From Verrucomicrobiaceae bacterium (GTDB taxonomy: Bacteria; Verrucomicrobiota; Verrucomicrobiia; Verrucomicrobiales; Verrucomicrobiaceae): 27,008 nt of DNA. Positions 1 to 8,167 of the stretch are shown one piece after another. The notes beneath the pieces were generated by a model, which had not been told where the DNA came from, did not search any database, and saw only the letters and a list, made by a program, of their open reading frames with translations. The translations under genes and the position numbers were made by a program. Every line of letters begins with the position of its first letter. Position 1 is the first letter of the stretch. The stretch is from the NCBI GenBank assembly GCA_947463285.1, contig CANHTV010000005.1, forward strand, positions 1 through 27,008, written 5' to 3'.

Positions 1-131
1 AAAGCGTTATTAACTGACCTTGGCTTCATCTCTCGATATCAGGCTTAGTGGCCTTGCCGACTGGCTTACGGGAGGCCATTCCAGCTTTCCCCCGGTAAAA
101 TGGCTCTCTTTTTGACCAGACTAGCAGTCCC
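1..131. other. Upstream region of asnS, no gene seen
   Basis: The first 131 bases hold no convincing coding frame. A TAAAAT at 96-101 could be a -10 element for asnS, but no well-spaced -35 accompanies it. A minus-strand frame covering 26-454 is a shadow of asnS. Confidence 0.3.
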
Positions 132-1511
132 ATGCATCTTAGCGACCTCATGCCTGAAACTCTGCGCCAACTTTTAGCCTCTGAATCTGCTGTCACCTCC
201 ATCACGGCCCGTGGCTGGGTGCGGACGCGGCGGGACTCGAAGGCCTGTTCCTTCCTGGAAATCACGGACGGCTCCTGCTTCAAGGGGCTGCAAGTCGTGG
301 TGGATGCAGCTTTACCCTGTGCGGAGCTGATGCCACGCATTCTCACTGGGGCCAGCATCGAGGTGGATGGCGATCTGGTCGCTTCCCCGGCAGCAGGCCA
401 GAAATGGGAGCTCCAGGCCCGTGAGGTGCGCCTGCTGGGTGAGGCTGACGCCACCTATCCTTTGCAGAAGAAGGGACATACGCCCGAGTTTCTCCGCACC
501 ATTTCGCATCTGCGCCCTCGCACGAATCTGTTCGGCAATGTTTTCCGTGTGCGCAGCCGCATGTCCTTTGCCATCCATCGCTTCTTTCAGGAACAGGGCT
601 TTTTTCATGTCCACACGCCGGTCATTACCTCCAGCGACTGCGAAGGCGCGGGCGAGCTTTTCCGTGTGACGACCCTGAAGCAGGGCAGCAACGCCAAGCC
701 TGAGGAAGACTTTTTTGGTCGCCCCACCTACCTGACGGTGAGTGGTCAGCTTCAAGGCGAAACCTTTGCCTGCGCGCTGGGTAACATCTACACCTTCGGC
801 CCCACTTTCCGGGCTGAGAACAGCAACACGGCACGCCATGCCGCTGAGTTTTGGATGATCGAGCCTGAGATGGCCTTTTATGATCTCGCCGCAGACATGA
901 CGCTGGCTGAAGCGAATGTGCGCTACCTCGTCAAAGCCATGCTGGAGGAGTGCCCGGAGGAGCTGGAGTTCTTCAACAAGTTCGTGGACAAAGATCTCAC
1001 CGCCCGCCTGCAACACACGCTGACCAAACCGTTTGAACGCATCAGCTACACGGAGGCGGTGGACCTGCTGCTGAAATCCGGCCGCAGCTTTGAGCATCCC
1101 GTCGTCTGGGGGGAGGGCTTGCAGACAGAGCACGAGCGCTACATCGCCGAGGAGCACGTCAAAGGCCCGGTGACGATCTACAACTACCCCAAGGCCATCA
1201 AGCCTTTCTACATGAGGCAGAATGATGATGGCAAAACGGTGGCGGCCATGGATCTGCTGGTGCCGGGCATCGGTGAGATCATCGGTGGCAGCCAGCGTGA
1301 AGAGCGTCTGGATGTACTGCGTGCTGCCATGGAGCATCACGGCCTGAGCGAGGCGGATTACCAATGGTACGTCGATCTTCGCCGCTACGGCAGCGTCCCT
1401 CACGCTGGCTACGGCATGGGTTTTGAGCGTCTGCTCATGTTTGTCACCGGTGTCAGCAATATCCGCGATGTCATTCCCTTTGCGCGCACGCCGGGTCATG
1501 CGCCGTATTGA
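132..1511 (+). CDS. asnS: Asparaginyl-tRNA synthetase
   Basis: This is a class II aminoacyl-tRNA synthetase that charges tRNA-Asn with asparagine in the cytoplasm. The protein has 459 residues, the usual length for AsnRS. An N-terminal OB-fold anticodon-binding domain holds the typical GWVRTRRDSK string at about 28-37. Class II motif 2 is FRAENSNTARHAAEFW at about 226-241, with the ATP-binding arginine and glutamate. Motif 3 is GYGMGFERL at about 426-434, and the end IPFARTPGH matches the AsnRS C-terminus. The NTARH string favours AsnRS over AspRS. The ATG at 132 has no Shine-Dalgarno sequence; a second in-frame ATG at 150 could be the start instead. It is the first gene of a plus-strand run, and the next gene begins within a few bases of its stop. 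Confidence 0.96.
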   Translation: MHLSDLMPETLRQLLASESAVTSITARGWVRTRRDSKACSFLEITDGSCFKGLQVVVDAALPCAELMPRILTGASIEVDGDLVASPAAGQKWELQAREVRLLGEADATYPLQKKGHTPEFLRTISHLRPRTNLFGNVFRVRSRMSFAIHRFFQEQGFFHVHTPVITSSDCEGAGELFRVTTLKQGSNAKPEEDFFGRPTYLTVSGQLQGETFACALGNIYTFGPTFRAENSNTARHAAEFWMIEPEMAFYDLAADMTLAEANVRYLVKAMLEECPEELEFFNKFVDKDLTARLQHTLTKPFERISYTEAVDLLLKSGRSFEHPVVWGEGLQTEHERYIAEEHVKGPVTIYNYPKAIKPFYMRQNDDGKTVAAMDLLVPGIGEIIGGSQREERLDVLRAAMEHHGLSEADYQWYVDLRRYGSVPHAGYGMGFERLLMFVTGVSNIRDVIPFARTPGHAPY

Positions 1512-1515
1512 TCGC

Positions 1516-2400
1516 ATGATGAGTCTCCTGATGACGAGAATAAAACGACATGGCCTATGCCTGTACACGCTGGTGGCGCTACTGCTGACGGGCACCGTCA
1601 ATGCGCAGACTGGACTGAGCATCCAGCTCGTGCCTGAGACTTCCGCCATCGTGCCGGGGGAGACGTTTCGTGTCGGTCTTTTCATCCACCACGAGCCGGG
1701 CTGGCATACCTACTGGCGGCAGCCGGGCATTGTTGGCGTGCCAACGACGATAGCCTGGGCCTTACCGGATGGCTTTGAGGCCGGCCCGCTGGAGTACCCC
1801 GAGCCGGAGGCAACAAAGATGTTTCAAATCAAGGCCCAGGGCTATGAGCGTGATGTGCTGCTGCAAACCGTCATCCGTGCTCCCAAAAACCTGAAGATCG
1901 GCAGTCAGATCACCCTGCAAGGAAAAGCTGCCTGGATGTGCTGCAATCAATCCTGCCACCCAGCCTCGAAAGAATTGAAGCTGACTCTGCCTGTCGCAGA
2001 AAAAGCGACTCTCGATGCCCTTTGGCATCCCGTTTTTCAAAAAGAGCGCGATGCCTATGCCAAGCCTAGCACAGCATGGAAGGCCACAGCCGAGGAAAAA
2101 GACCTCGACGTCACACTGACAATCAAGGCAGTAGGTGATGATGCGCGTCCCTTCAGCCAGGAAGAGGTCGATAAAGCCAGCATCCTTTTCTTTACCGAAG
2201 ATGGCTGGATCAATACGGATGAGCCACAGCATCTCAGCCTCGCTGCGGACGGTAGCCTGAGCATCCGCCTCACGCGGGCAGAGATTTTCCTCGGGAAAAC
2301 CACCCCCACAAAGCTCCAAGGCATCGTTCATCGCCCGGGCGGCTGGCACCGAGAGGGCAGCCTGCGCAGTCTCACGCTGCAACCTTTGCTAAGACGATGA
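1516..2400 (+). CDS. Secreted DsbD N-terminal (thiol-disulfide) domain protein
   Basis: The product of about 294 residues starts with a signal peptide (basic RIKR, then a hydrophobic stretch ending in VNA). It continues as a DsbD-alpha/DsbD_N immunoglobulin-like domain: the FIHHEPGWHTYWRQPG string and the later KAAWMCCNQSCHPAS are hallmarks. The CNQSC (CX3C) pair resembles the cysteine pair of ScsB/DsbD-like proteins and would exchange disulfides in the periplasm. The membrane DsbD-beta and C-terminal thioredoxin domains are absent, so it cannot carry electrons across the membrane alone. The reading frame opens further upstream inside asnS, but a signal peptide fits starts at 1516 or 1519; ATG 1498 would overlap asnS by 14 bases. 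What it reduces or assembles is unknown. Its neighbours do not say. Confidence 0.8.
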   Translation: MMSLLMTRIKRHGLCLYTLVALLLTGTVNAQTGLSIQLVPETSAIVPGETFRVGLFIHHEPGWHTYWRQPGIVGVPTTIAWALPDGFEAGPLEYPEPEATKMFQIKAQGYERDVLLQTVIRAPKNLKIGSQITLQGKAAWMCCNQSCHPASKELKLTLPVAEKATLDALWHPVFQKERDAYAKPSTAWKATAEEKDLDVTLTIKAVGDDARPFSQEEVDKASILFFTEDGWINTDEPQHLSLAADGSLSIRLTRAEIFLGKTTPTKLQGIVHRPGGWHREGSLRSLTLQPLLRR

Positions 2401-2461
2401 CGCAATTGCACGTTTGCCACCGCGACATATTTCGTACAGATTCAGCACGTTCTTCCCCACT

Positions 2462-3406
2462 ATGAAAGGCATCCTTGTTCTCATCCTCGCCGCCGTCATC
2501 GGCTACGTCTCTTATCAGTACGCGTATCCGATCCTTGCCGGATACGTGAAGTTTGAAAAGCACAAGAAGCCAGTGGCAGTGGTGGAAGCACCAAAGCCGG
2601 TGGTGAAAAAGGAAATCGTCGTGGTCGAGGCTCCCAAGCCTGCGATGGAAGCCCCCAAGCCCGAGCCGAAACCCGTGATGGAGGCCCCCAAGCCCGAACC
2701 CATGCCGGAAGCTCCGAAGCCGGTGGTCGATCCGAACGCCTTCGTTGCTCCCACATTGAAGACCATCGAGGAAGTCACACAAAACTGGACCGCCATCCCT
2801 GCCGGAGCTTTCCCACGCCAGATCACCATCAAGCGTGACCTCCAACTGAACATGAAGATCGGCAACTCCAATGCAGGCACCCAGGTCAAAGCTGGTGGCA
2901 GCCTTTACGCAGTCGGTCAGGATGGCACCAACATCTTCGTTTCCCCGTCTGACACCTCCCCGATGAAGGGCCTTGTTGCTATCGAAGACACCAATTTCAA
3001 AGAGGTGCTCACCCAAGGATATGAGCAGTGGAAGATTAACCACCTCGCCACACTGAAGCGTGCGCATGAGTTTAAACTCGCTGCGGCAGAACGTGCTAAA
3101 AATGCGCCCGCAGCTGCCAAAGGCGGAGCTAAAGCTGCCGCAGGCAATGACCAGCCCGCCAAAGACAAGGACGGCACCTACCCGCTGCTGCTCGCTAGTA
3201 TCAAATCCGGCCAAGTCACGGAGATCAAACTAGCGTCTGTCAAAGAATGGGGCGAGGCCAAGCTTACCGAAGGCTACTGGATCATTCCCGTGAAATATGA
3301 GACCGAGACCATGTTCGGCAAATTCGACACCGAAGCCGCAGCCTACGTGAAGAACGGTGCTGTCGAAAAGTGGATCTACACAGGCTCTGGCGAAGTCGTC
3401 CCGTAA
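2462..3406 (+). CDS. Membrane-anchored protein with EAPKP repeats, function unknown
   Basis: I do not recognise this family. The 314-residue product has one N-terminal hydrophobic segment (about 3-27), which should anchor it in the inner membrane or act as an uncleaved signal. A Pro/Lys/Glu/Ala-rich linker follows at about 38-90 and contains the pentapeptide EAPKP five times (42, 56, 63, 74, 83), like the extended periplasm-spanning linkers of TonB/TolA-type proteins. A folded region at about 95-200 carries SH3-like short strands (VKAGGSLYAVGQDG). An Ala/Lys-rich helical stretch (about 205-237) leads to a small C-terminal domain rich in aromatic residues. The frame is open 48 bases further upstream, but ATG 2462 directly precedes the hydrophobic segment. 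It lies 61 bases after the DsbD-like gene and 45 bases before an ABC ATPase gene, so all may be co-transcribed. Confidence 0.72.
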   Translation: MKGILVLILAAVIGYVSYQYAYPILAGYVKFEKHKKPVAVVEAPKPVVKKEIVVVEAPKPAMEAPKPEPKPVMEAPKPEPMPEAPKPVVDPNAFVAPTLKTIEEVTQNWTAIPAGAFPRQITIKRDLQLNMKIGNSNAGTQVKAGGSLYAVGQDGTNIFVSPSDTSPMKGLVAIEDTNFKEVLTQGYEQWKINHLATLKRAHEFKLAAAERAKNAPAAAKGGAKAAAGNDQPAKDKDGTYPLLLASIKSGQVTEIKLASVKEWGEAKLTEGYWIIPVKYETETMFGKFDTEAAAYVKNGAVEKWIYTGSGEVVP

Positions 3407-3451
3407 CTCCGTGGAAAAGCCGAGCGGCCTCTTGTGTTTCCAGCCCTCTCC

Positions 3452-4114
3452 ATGCCCGGCTTAACCATCCAAAATCTGCGCTTCAGCCATCCCGGCAGTT
3501 CTTTTGCTCTTCAGGTCAAAGATCTTCGGGTTGGTGCCGGTTCTGCCTTCGCCTTACTGGGGCCGAGTGGCGCCGGAAAGACGACCCTGCTGCGCCTCAT
3601 GGCCGGACTGCTGAAGCCTGAAATTGGCGATGTCAGACTGGATAAAACCTCTCTACTATCTCTCAGTGAAGCTGAGCGGAGAGCATTTCGACTGACGCAG
3701 ATCGGCATGGTCTTTCAGGACTTTGCACTGCTGGATTACCTCACGGTGGAGGAAAACATCCTGCTTCCACATTGCTTCCATGCCCTGGGGAAAAACCGCG
3801 CTGCCTTGGCTGATCACGCCCGCACTCTCGCTGACCAGCTTGGCATTGAGCGACACTGGCAGCAGCTCGCAGGCCGTTTATCTCAGGGGGAAAAACAGCG
3901 TGTGGCCATCATCCGCGCATTGGCTCATCGACCACGCTTTTTGTTCGCGGATGAACCAACCGCGTCCCTGGACGCCACGCGCCGAGGTCAGGTGATGGAA
4001 CTGCTCAGCCGCTACACGCGCGAGCAGCAGGCCACCTTCATCCTCGTCACTCACGACACCGATCTCATCCCGTTGTTTCCTGATCATGCCCGAGTGGAGG
4101 ACTTCACCGCATGA
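3452..4114 (+). CDS. ABC transporter ATP-binding protein, LolD/MacB-type
   Basis: This is a 220-residue nucleotide-binding subunit of the LolD/FtsE/MacB class, which drives a FtsX-type permease from the cytoplasmic face. All motifs are intact: Walker A GPSGAGKT (37-44), Q-loop VFQDF (Q89), signature LSQGE (143-147), Walker B FLFADEP (163-169) and the switch histidine in LVTHD (H201). The frame opens at a GTG at 3434, but ATG 3452 gives the usual N-terminus for the class. Its stop overlaps the start of the permease gene by four bases (ATGA), so the two are translated together and are almost surely one transporter. The substrate is not shown; LolD relatives move lipoproteins, and others export peptides or act on cell-wall enzymes. 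Confidence 0.93.
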   Translation: MPGLTIQNLRFSHPGSSFALQVKDLRVGAGSAFALLGPSGAGKTTLLRLMAGLLKPEIGDVRLDKTSLLSLSEAERRAFRLTQIGMVFQDFALLDYLTVEENILLPHCFHALGKNRAALADHARTLADQLGIERHWQQLAGRLSQGEKQRVAIIRALAHRPRFLFADEPTASLDATRRGQVMELLSRYTREQQATFILVTHDTDLIPLFPDHARVEDFTA

Positions 4115-5286
4115 TCACCGCGCCCCTGCATCTCGCCTGGCGCTACGTTTCCCGGCATCGGCTTCAGACGCTGCTGCTTGCTGGGGCGCTCGCGCTGGTC
4201 ATGGCGCTGCCGCTTTGCCTGCGTGTCCTCGTCGGGGCCGCTGAGTCCGCCATGCGGCAGCGTGCCAGTGATACTCCGCAGCTCCTCGGCTCACGCGGCA
4301 GTGCGCTGGATCTCATGCTCACGGCGCTTTATTTCAAACGCCAGCCGCTGCCCACCGTCACCATGGCACATCTGCATGAGCTGCGTGATACGCAGCTGGC
4401 CGAGGCCATTCCTCTCGATGCGCGTTTTCATGCGCAGCAGACGCCCATCATCGGCACCGAGATCGAGTACTTCAGCTTCCGTCACCTGAGGCTAGCTCAG
4501 GGGAAAATGCTGACCCGTCTGGGCGACTGCGTCATTGGTGCGCGTGTGGCCGCACAGCGGGGACTGGCTCAAGGCGGGGCCTTGTTTTCATCTCAGGAGC
4601 AAGTCTTTGACATGGCCGGCGTCTATCCTTTGAAAATGCGCATCACAGGCGTGCTCGCCGCCAATGGCAGCGCGGATGATGACGCCATCTTTGTCGATCT
4701 CAAGACCACCTGGCTCATCGAGGGCCTCGCCCATGGCCACGATGATGTCAGCACCCGGCCAGACGCCGTTTTAAAAGCCACACCAGACAACCTCATCGCC
4801 AACTCCAGCGTGCGCATGTTCAGCGAGGTCACTGACGCCAACCTTGGCAGCTTTCATTTTCATGGCGATGACTCCGCGCATCAGCTCAGCGCCATCATCG
4901 TCCGGCCAAAAGACGCCAAGTCTGAGGCACTGCTGGCGGGTCGTTATCAAAAGAGCAGCCTGCCAGTGCAGCTCATCCAGCCTATCCAGGAGTATGATCT
5001 GCTCATGAGCACCCTTTTTCAGATGGAGAAGCTCGCCTACAGCATCCTCGCCGTCACTTTGCTGGCGGCGGCCACCGTTTCAGCTCTCGTCTTCACCCTC
5101 AGCTTCCGCATCCGTCGCCGTGAATTCAGCACCCTGGCAGACATCGGGATCTCCCCCCGTGATCTGATCCTGACCAAGGCCTTCGAAGCCGCCCTTGTCG
5201 GAGCCCTAAGCCTGCTTTTCGCCGGCCTCATTACAGCCCTCGTGCAGTGGAACGCCGCGCAGTGGATCAGGCAGATGTTGAGTTGA
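4111..5286 (+). CDS. ABC transporter permease, FtsX/LolC-like, C-terminally short
   Basis: This is the 391-residue membrane partner of the preceding ATPase. It has an N-terminal transmembrane helix (about 20-42), a large extracytoplasmic domain (about 43-305), then two helices at about 308-331 and 356-378 joined by a basic cytoplasmic loop (RIRRREFSTLADIGISPRDL) typical of the FtsX domain. The protein stops 13 residues after the third helix, so the fourth helix normal for FtsX/MacB/LolC permeases is missing. No hydrophobic continuation is seen in another frame just after the stop. A good Shine-Dalgarno sequence (GGAGG, nine bases before the ATG at 4111) is present, unlike most genes here. It is confidently an ABC permease by context; substrate unknown. 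Confidence 0.87.
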   Translation: MITAPLHLAWRYVSRHRLQTLLLAGALALVMALPLCLRVLVGAAESAMRQRASDTPQLLGSRGSALDLMLTALYFKRQPLPTVTMAHLHELRDTQLAEAIPLDARFHAQQTPIIGTEIEYFSFRHLRLAQGKMLTRLGDCVIGARVAAQRGLAQGGALFSSQEQVFDMAGVYPLKMRITGVLAANGSADDDAIFVDLKTTWLIEGLAHGHDDVSTRPDAVLKATPDNLIANSSVRMFSEVTDANLGSFHFHGDDSAHQLSAIIVRPKDAKSEALLAGRYQKSSLPVQLIQPIQEYDLLMSTLFQMEKLAYSILAVTLLAAATVSALVFTLSFRIRRREFSTLADIGISPRDLILTKAFEAALVGALSLLFAGLITALVQWNAAQWIRQMLS

Positions 5287-5351
5287 GTCGCCAGTTCTGG
5301 ATTTGGCCTTCTCTCCATTCTGTAGCAACCCCAAGACTCGAGCCGTGCTTA

Positions 5352-6005
5352 TCACCTGTCCCTATGCACTGGCACGTGTTTACCAGCTTTTTTGGCCACG
5401 GTGATGAAGGCTTCCTGCAAATAAACGGGCTCCAAGATGGGAGCGGAGGCTTGCGATAGCTCGGATTCGCTCAGTCGGGCGATGAGGCGGCCAAGTTGTG
5501 CAGCATCGGGACTGTGGACGGCGATATTTTCCAGAGCGAGTGGCGCTTTGGCGTCGAGGGTGACCCAAGTGTCGGCTTCTTCAGCGGCGGCCCGGGCTTC
5601 ATCAGGGGTAATGATCGCTGGGGCGGCAAGCAGCACGCCGTTTTTGACTTGCGCCCGATAAAACTGCCCGCGTCGTGCATCTCCCAGCACCTGATAATGT
5701 GGCAGATCCACAGCTGAGATCGAAGACCAGCCGACGAGTGGCCAACCGCGTGAGAGCGCCACCCCTTGGGCGGCGGCGATGCTGATGCGTACTCCAGTGT
5801 AGGAGCCTGGACCGGTGCCCACGACCAGAACCGCAGGCTCACGTCCCATCACTTCCAGCGCTGCGGCCAGCGGGGCGAAAAGCTGGGCATTGTGCGAGCG
5901 CTCAGACTGAAAAACGGCCTCATGCAGCAGGGTCTCACCACGAACGACGGCGATGACGCCGCGCGGCGAAGAAAGGTCGATGGCTAAAACGAGTCGGTCA
6001 GTCAT
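5352..6005 (-). CDS. tsaB: tRNA threonylcarbamoyladenosine biosynthesis protein TsaB
   Basis: TsaB (YeaZ) is the ASKHA-fold partner of TsaD and TsaE in making the t6A modification at position 37 of ANN-decoding tRNAs. The 217-residue product begins with the family strand LVLAIDLSSP and contains the diagnostic GTGPGSYTGVRISIAAAQG string at about 63-81, followed by SSISAV. Length and the lack of a full metal-binding site fit TsaB and not TsaD. It is the last gene of a minus-strand set; its start overlaps the end of tsaE by eight bases, so translation is coupled. The gene converges with the ABC permease gene across a 65-base gap in which I see no convincing terminator hairpin. Confidence 0.93.
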   Translation of the reverse strand: MTDRLVLAIDLSSPRGVIAVVRGETLLHEAVFQSERSHNAQLFAPLAAALEVMGREPAVLVVGTGPGSYTGVRISIAAAQGVALSRGWPLVGWSSISAVDLPHYQVLGDARRGQFYRAQVKNGVLLAAPAIITPDEARAAAEEADTWVTLDAKAPLALENIAVHSPDAAQLGRLIARLSESELSQASAPILEPVYLQEAFITVAKKAGKHVPVHRDR

Positions 6006-6426
6006 GGGCAGGAGCAGGTCCTTCCTTCACACGCCTTTCACCCGTCGGCAAGGACTCGAAATAAAACCAGCGCGCGTGTTCTGGCAGCAATTCGGGAAAA
6101 AGGTCCGCCCACTCCACGATCACCACGCCCGGCTCATCCAAAATATCATCCCAGCCAACCGTCAGAACTTGGGCAGCCTCATCCATGCGGTAGAAATCAA
6201 AGTGAAACAGCGGCAGTCGGCCATCGAAATACTCATGCACCAAGGTAAAGGTGGGGCTGGTGACATCGGCCACCGAGCCCATGCCGACCACGAGGCCCTT
6301 TGTGGCCTGCGTTTTACCAGCGCCCAGATGACCGCAAAATGCCACGACATCCCCTGCTTTCAGGCTTTCAGCCAATTCACGGCCCCAGTCATGGGTGGCT
6401 TCGGGAGTTGGGAGGGTAATCGTCAT
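5998..6426 (-). CDS. tsaE: tRNA threonylcarbamoyladenosine biosynthesis ATPase TsaE
   Basis: TsaE (YjeE) is a small P-loop ATPase that works with TsaB and TsaD in t6A synthesis. With the start at 6426 the product has 142 residues, close to the family norm. It carries Walker A GHLGAGKT (32-39), the family strings TSPTFTLV (56-63) and HFDFYR (75-80), and the Walker B-like EWAD (105-108). A longer in-frame start at 6531 would add 35 residues without family features and would run into thiL, so it is rejected. The chosen ATG overlaps the thiL stop by four bases (ATGA). The end RRVKEGPAPAHD is slightly longer than usual. Confidence 0.94.
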   Translation of the reverse strand: MTITLPTPEATHDWGRELAESLKAGDVVAFCGHLGAGKTQATKGLVVGMGSVADVTSPTFTLVHEYFDGRLPLFHFDFYRMDEAAQVLTVGWDDILDEPGVVIVEWADLFPELLPEHARWFYFESLPTGERRVKEGPAPAHD

Positions 6427-7316
6427 CGGAAGTGTTCCCAGCCGCCTTTGAGCTTGTTGGTTGATTTCCCATCCAGCGGCAGCAGTTGGCCGATGACGGT
6501 CAGCGGTACTTTGGGTGAAAAACAATGCCACTGATGCATCATCGACGCCTTCATCTTGGGAGACACGGCCAGCAGCAGCTCATAGTCCTCACCATCGCCT
6601 AGCGCCTGCTCCAGAGTGCAGCCGGGCGTGATGGGGATATCGGGAGCCCAGAGCTCAAAACCCAGCCCGCTGGCATCGGCCAGCCGTGGCAGATCCTTCG
6701 CCAGACCATCACTCAGATCCATCATGGCGCGAACAGGCAGATTCTCCGTCAGCCAGCGGGCCTCAGCCACGCGGGGCTCAAAGCGCAGATGTTTGCCCTT
6801 GATCGAGCCGCCCAGCTGCCCCGTCACCAGCAGCAGATCCCCCGCCTTGGCGGTGCTGCGCGCGATCCAGGACTTCTCGCCCACGGTGCCGGTCAGACTC
6901 ACGGTGAGGATCAACTGCTCTCCGCGCGAAGTTTCACCGCCCACGATGTTCACCCCATGCGCCTCGGCCATCTCACGCAGGCCCGCATAAACAGCCAGCA
7001 CACGCTTTACCGGCGTCTGTGGCGGCGCGATCAGCGTCACCAGCGCGTGACAAGGCGTGCCTGCCATGGCGGCAAAGTCACTGATCACCCTGGCCATCGC
7101 CTTGCGCCCGATCAGCTTCGGCGGTGTCTCGGTGGTGAAATGCACGCCTTCAACCACCGTGTCTGTTTTTAAAAGCAAGCGCTCACCAGCCTTCGCGGGG
7201 GCCTTCACCACCGCGCAGTCATCGCCGGGGCCGATGATGACACTGCGATCCAGTTTCAGCCCGGCCACCAAGCGGTGGATCAACTCATCCTCACCAATGT
7301 CTGCGAGTGTTTTCAT
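6423..7316 (-). CDS. thiL: Thiamine-monophosphate kinase ThiL
   Basis: ThiL phosphorylates thiamine monophosphate to thiamine pyrophosphate, the last step of cofactor synthesis in the cytoplasm. The 297-residue protein shows the AIRS/PurM-like ATP-binding family signatures: GPGDDCAVV near residues 29-37 (metal and ATP binding), NIVGGETSRG at about 121-130, MMDLSDGLAKDL in the second half, and GDGEDYELLL near the C-terminus. Its ATG overlaps the stop of the CPBP protease gene upstream by four bases, and its stop overlaps tsaE in the same way. A GAGG string about eight bases before the ATG may serve as its Shine-Dalgarno sequence. No thiamine riboswitch is seen upstream; the gene is inside a coupled set and not with other thi genes. 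Confidence 0.94.
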   Translation of the reverse strand: MKTLADIGEDELIHRLVAGLKLDRSVIIGPGDDCAVVKAPAKAGERLLLKTDTVVEGVHFTTETPPKLIGRKAMARVISDFAAMAGTPCHALVTLIAPPQTPVKRVLAVYAGLREMAEAHGVNIVGGETSRGEQLILTVSLTGTVGEKSWIARSTAKAGDLLLVTGQLGGSIKGKHLRFEPRVAEARWLTENLPVRAMMDLSDGLAKDLPRLADASGLGFELWAPDIPITPGCTLEQALGDGEDYELLLAVSPKMKASMMHQWHCFSPKVPLTVIGQLLPLDGKSTNKLKGGWEHFR

Positions 7317-8167
7317 GGCTTAACCTCAGGAAAAAATAGCATGACCACCAGGCTCACCGAATTAAAAGCCGCATGCAGCAGCATCGGCACCAGCAGCGAG
7401 CCGGTGCGCTCATACAACGCACAAAAAATCAGCGCCAGCAGAGCCAGCGGCAGCAGCGTGCCCACATGCATGTGGACTACGGCAAAGAGGATGGAGGAGC
7501 AAAGCGCGGCGAAAAGCCCATCCGTGTAGCGCTTCATGACGCCATAGATAAAGCCCCGGAAGAACAGCTCCTCCACCAGCGGCGCGATGACCGCCGCTGC
7601 GATGATCATGAGGCCCTTGGCCACCGGGTCGGTGGATTTCCGAAAAGCCTCCACCGCCTCCTGGCCACTCATGTCCGGCCAAAAGCCGCGTAGCCATTCC
7701 TGCATGAAAAAAGCCGAGCCATTCACCACCACCAACATCGGCACAGCCGCCAGCAGCACCACCCCGAGCAGACGTCCCAGACTCAGCTGCCGCAGGCCAA
7801 ACAGCTCTGCCGGAGACAGCCTGCGCACGTTTCGCAGATACACCAGCAGCAGCACGGCCAGCCCCAGCTGCACCACGATGCTGCCGAGCGTGGCATTCAC
7901 GGAAAGCGCAGTCGTTTCTGCTGCTGGTGCCACAGCCGCAGCTGCCGACTCATCCACACGCAGTCCCGTGAGCAGCAGCATGGAGATCGCTGCCACGATC
8001 ATCGCATCTGGCGGCAGGCACCAGCCAACCTCCACGCGGCCCGTGCCATTCCAGTAAGTGCCCGGCAAAGCCACCCGCAGCAACCGGTAAGCCCCCACGC
8101 CCACGATCAGCGCCAGCCAGACCAGCAGCGTCAGATCATGCATCACCCCCTGAGTCGCAGCGTCCAT
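7313..8167 (-). CDS. CPBP-family intramembrane metalloprotease
   Basis: This is a polytopic membrane protein of 284 residues with about seven or eight hydrophobic segments. It has the motifs of CPBP (CAAX protease and bacteriocin-processing, Abi) glutamic proteases: EELFFRG at 199-205, FAVVHMH with H232, and the last-motif LLHAAFN with H265 and N269. These residues form the active site in Rce1-type enzymes. An Ala-rich extramembrane loop lies at about 73-90. It heads the minus-strand set that continues with thiL, tsaE and tsaB, overlapping thiL by four bases. Its substrate is unknown; bacterial CPBP proteins serve in peptide maturation, self-immunity or as uncharacterised housekeeping enzymes. 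Confidence 0.9.
   Translation of the reverse strand: MDAATQGVMHDLTLLVWLALIVGVGAYRLLRVALPGTYWNGTGRVEVGWCLPPDAMIVAAISMLLLTGLRVDESAAAAVAPAAETTALSVNATLGSIVVQLGLAVLLLVYLRNVRRLSPAELFGLRQLSLGRLLGVVLLAAVPMLVVVNGSAFFMQEWLRGFWPDMSGQEAVEAFRKSTDPVAKGLMIIAAAVIAPLVEELFFRGFIYGVMKRYTDGLFAALCSSILFAVVHMHVGTLLPLALLALIFCALYERTGSLLVPMLLHAAFNSVSLVVMLFFPEVKP

Noticed and set aside
312..1685. Long minus-strand open frame of 457 codons across asnS
   Set aside because: It lies opposite the well-supported asnS frame and shows no family motif; it is an antisense shadow caused by codon bias.
5287..5351. Terminator between the convergent ABC permease and tsaB genes
   Set aside because: Only a four-base stem (CCAG/CTGG) with a two-base loop is present and there is no T-tract.
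6426..6531. N-terminal extension of TsaE by 35 residues
   Set aside because: The added residues have no family similarity and are out-of-frame thiL sequence; the ATG at 6426 gives normal length and an ATGA overlap.
7200..7400. Thiamine (TPP) riboswitch for thiL
   Set aside because: thiL starts inside the upstream gene with a four-base overlap, and no TPP-box-like sequence was seen.
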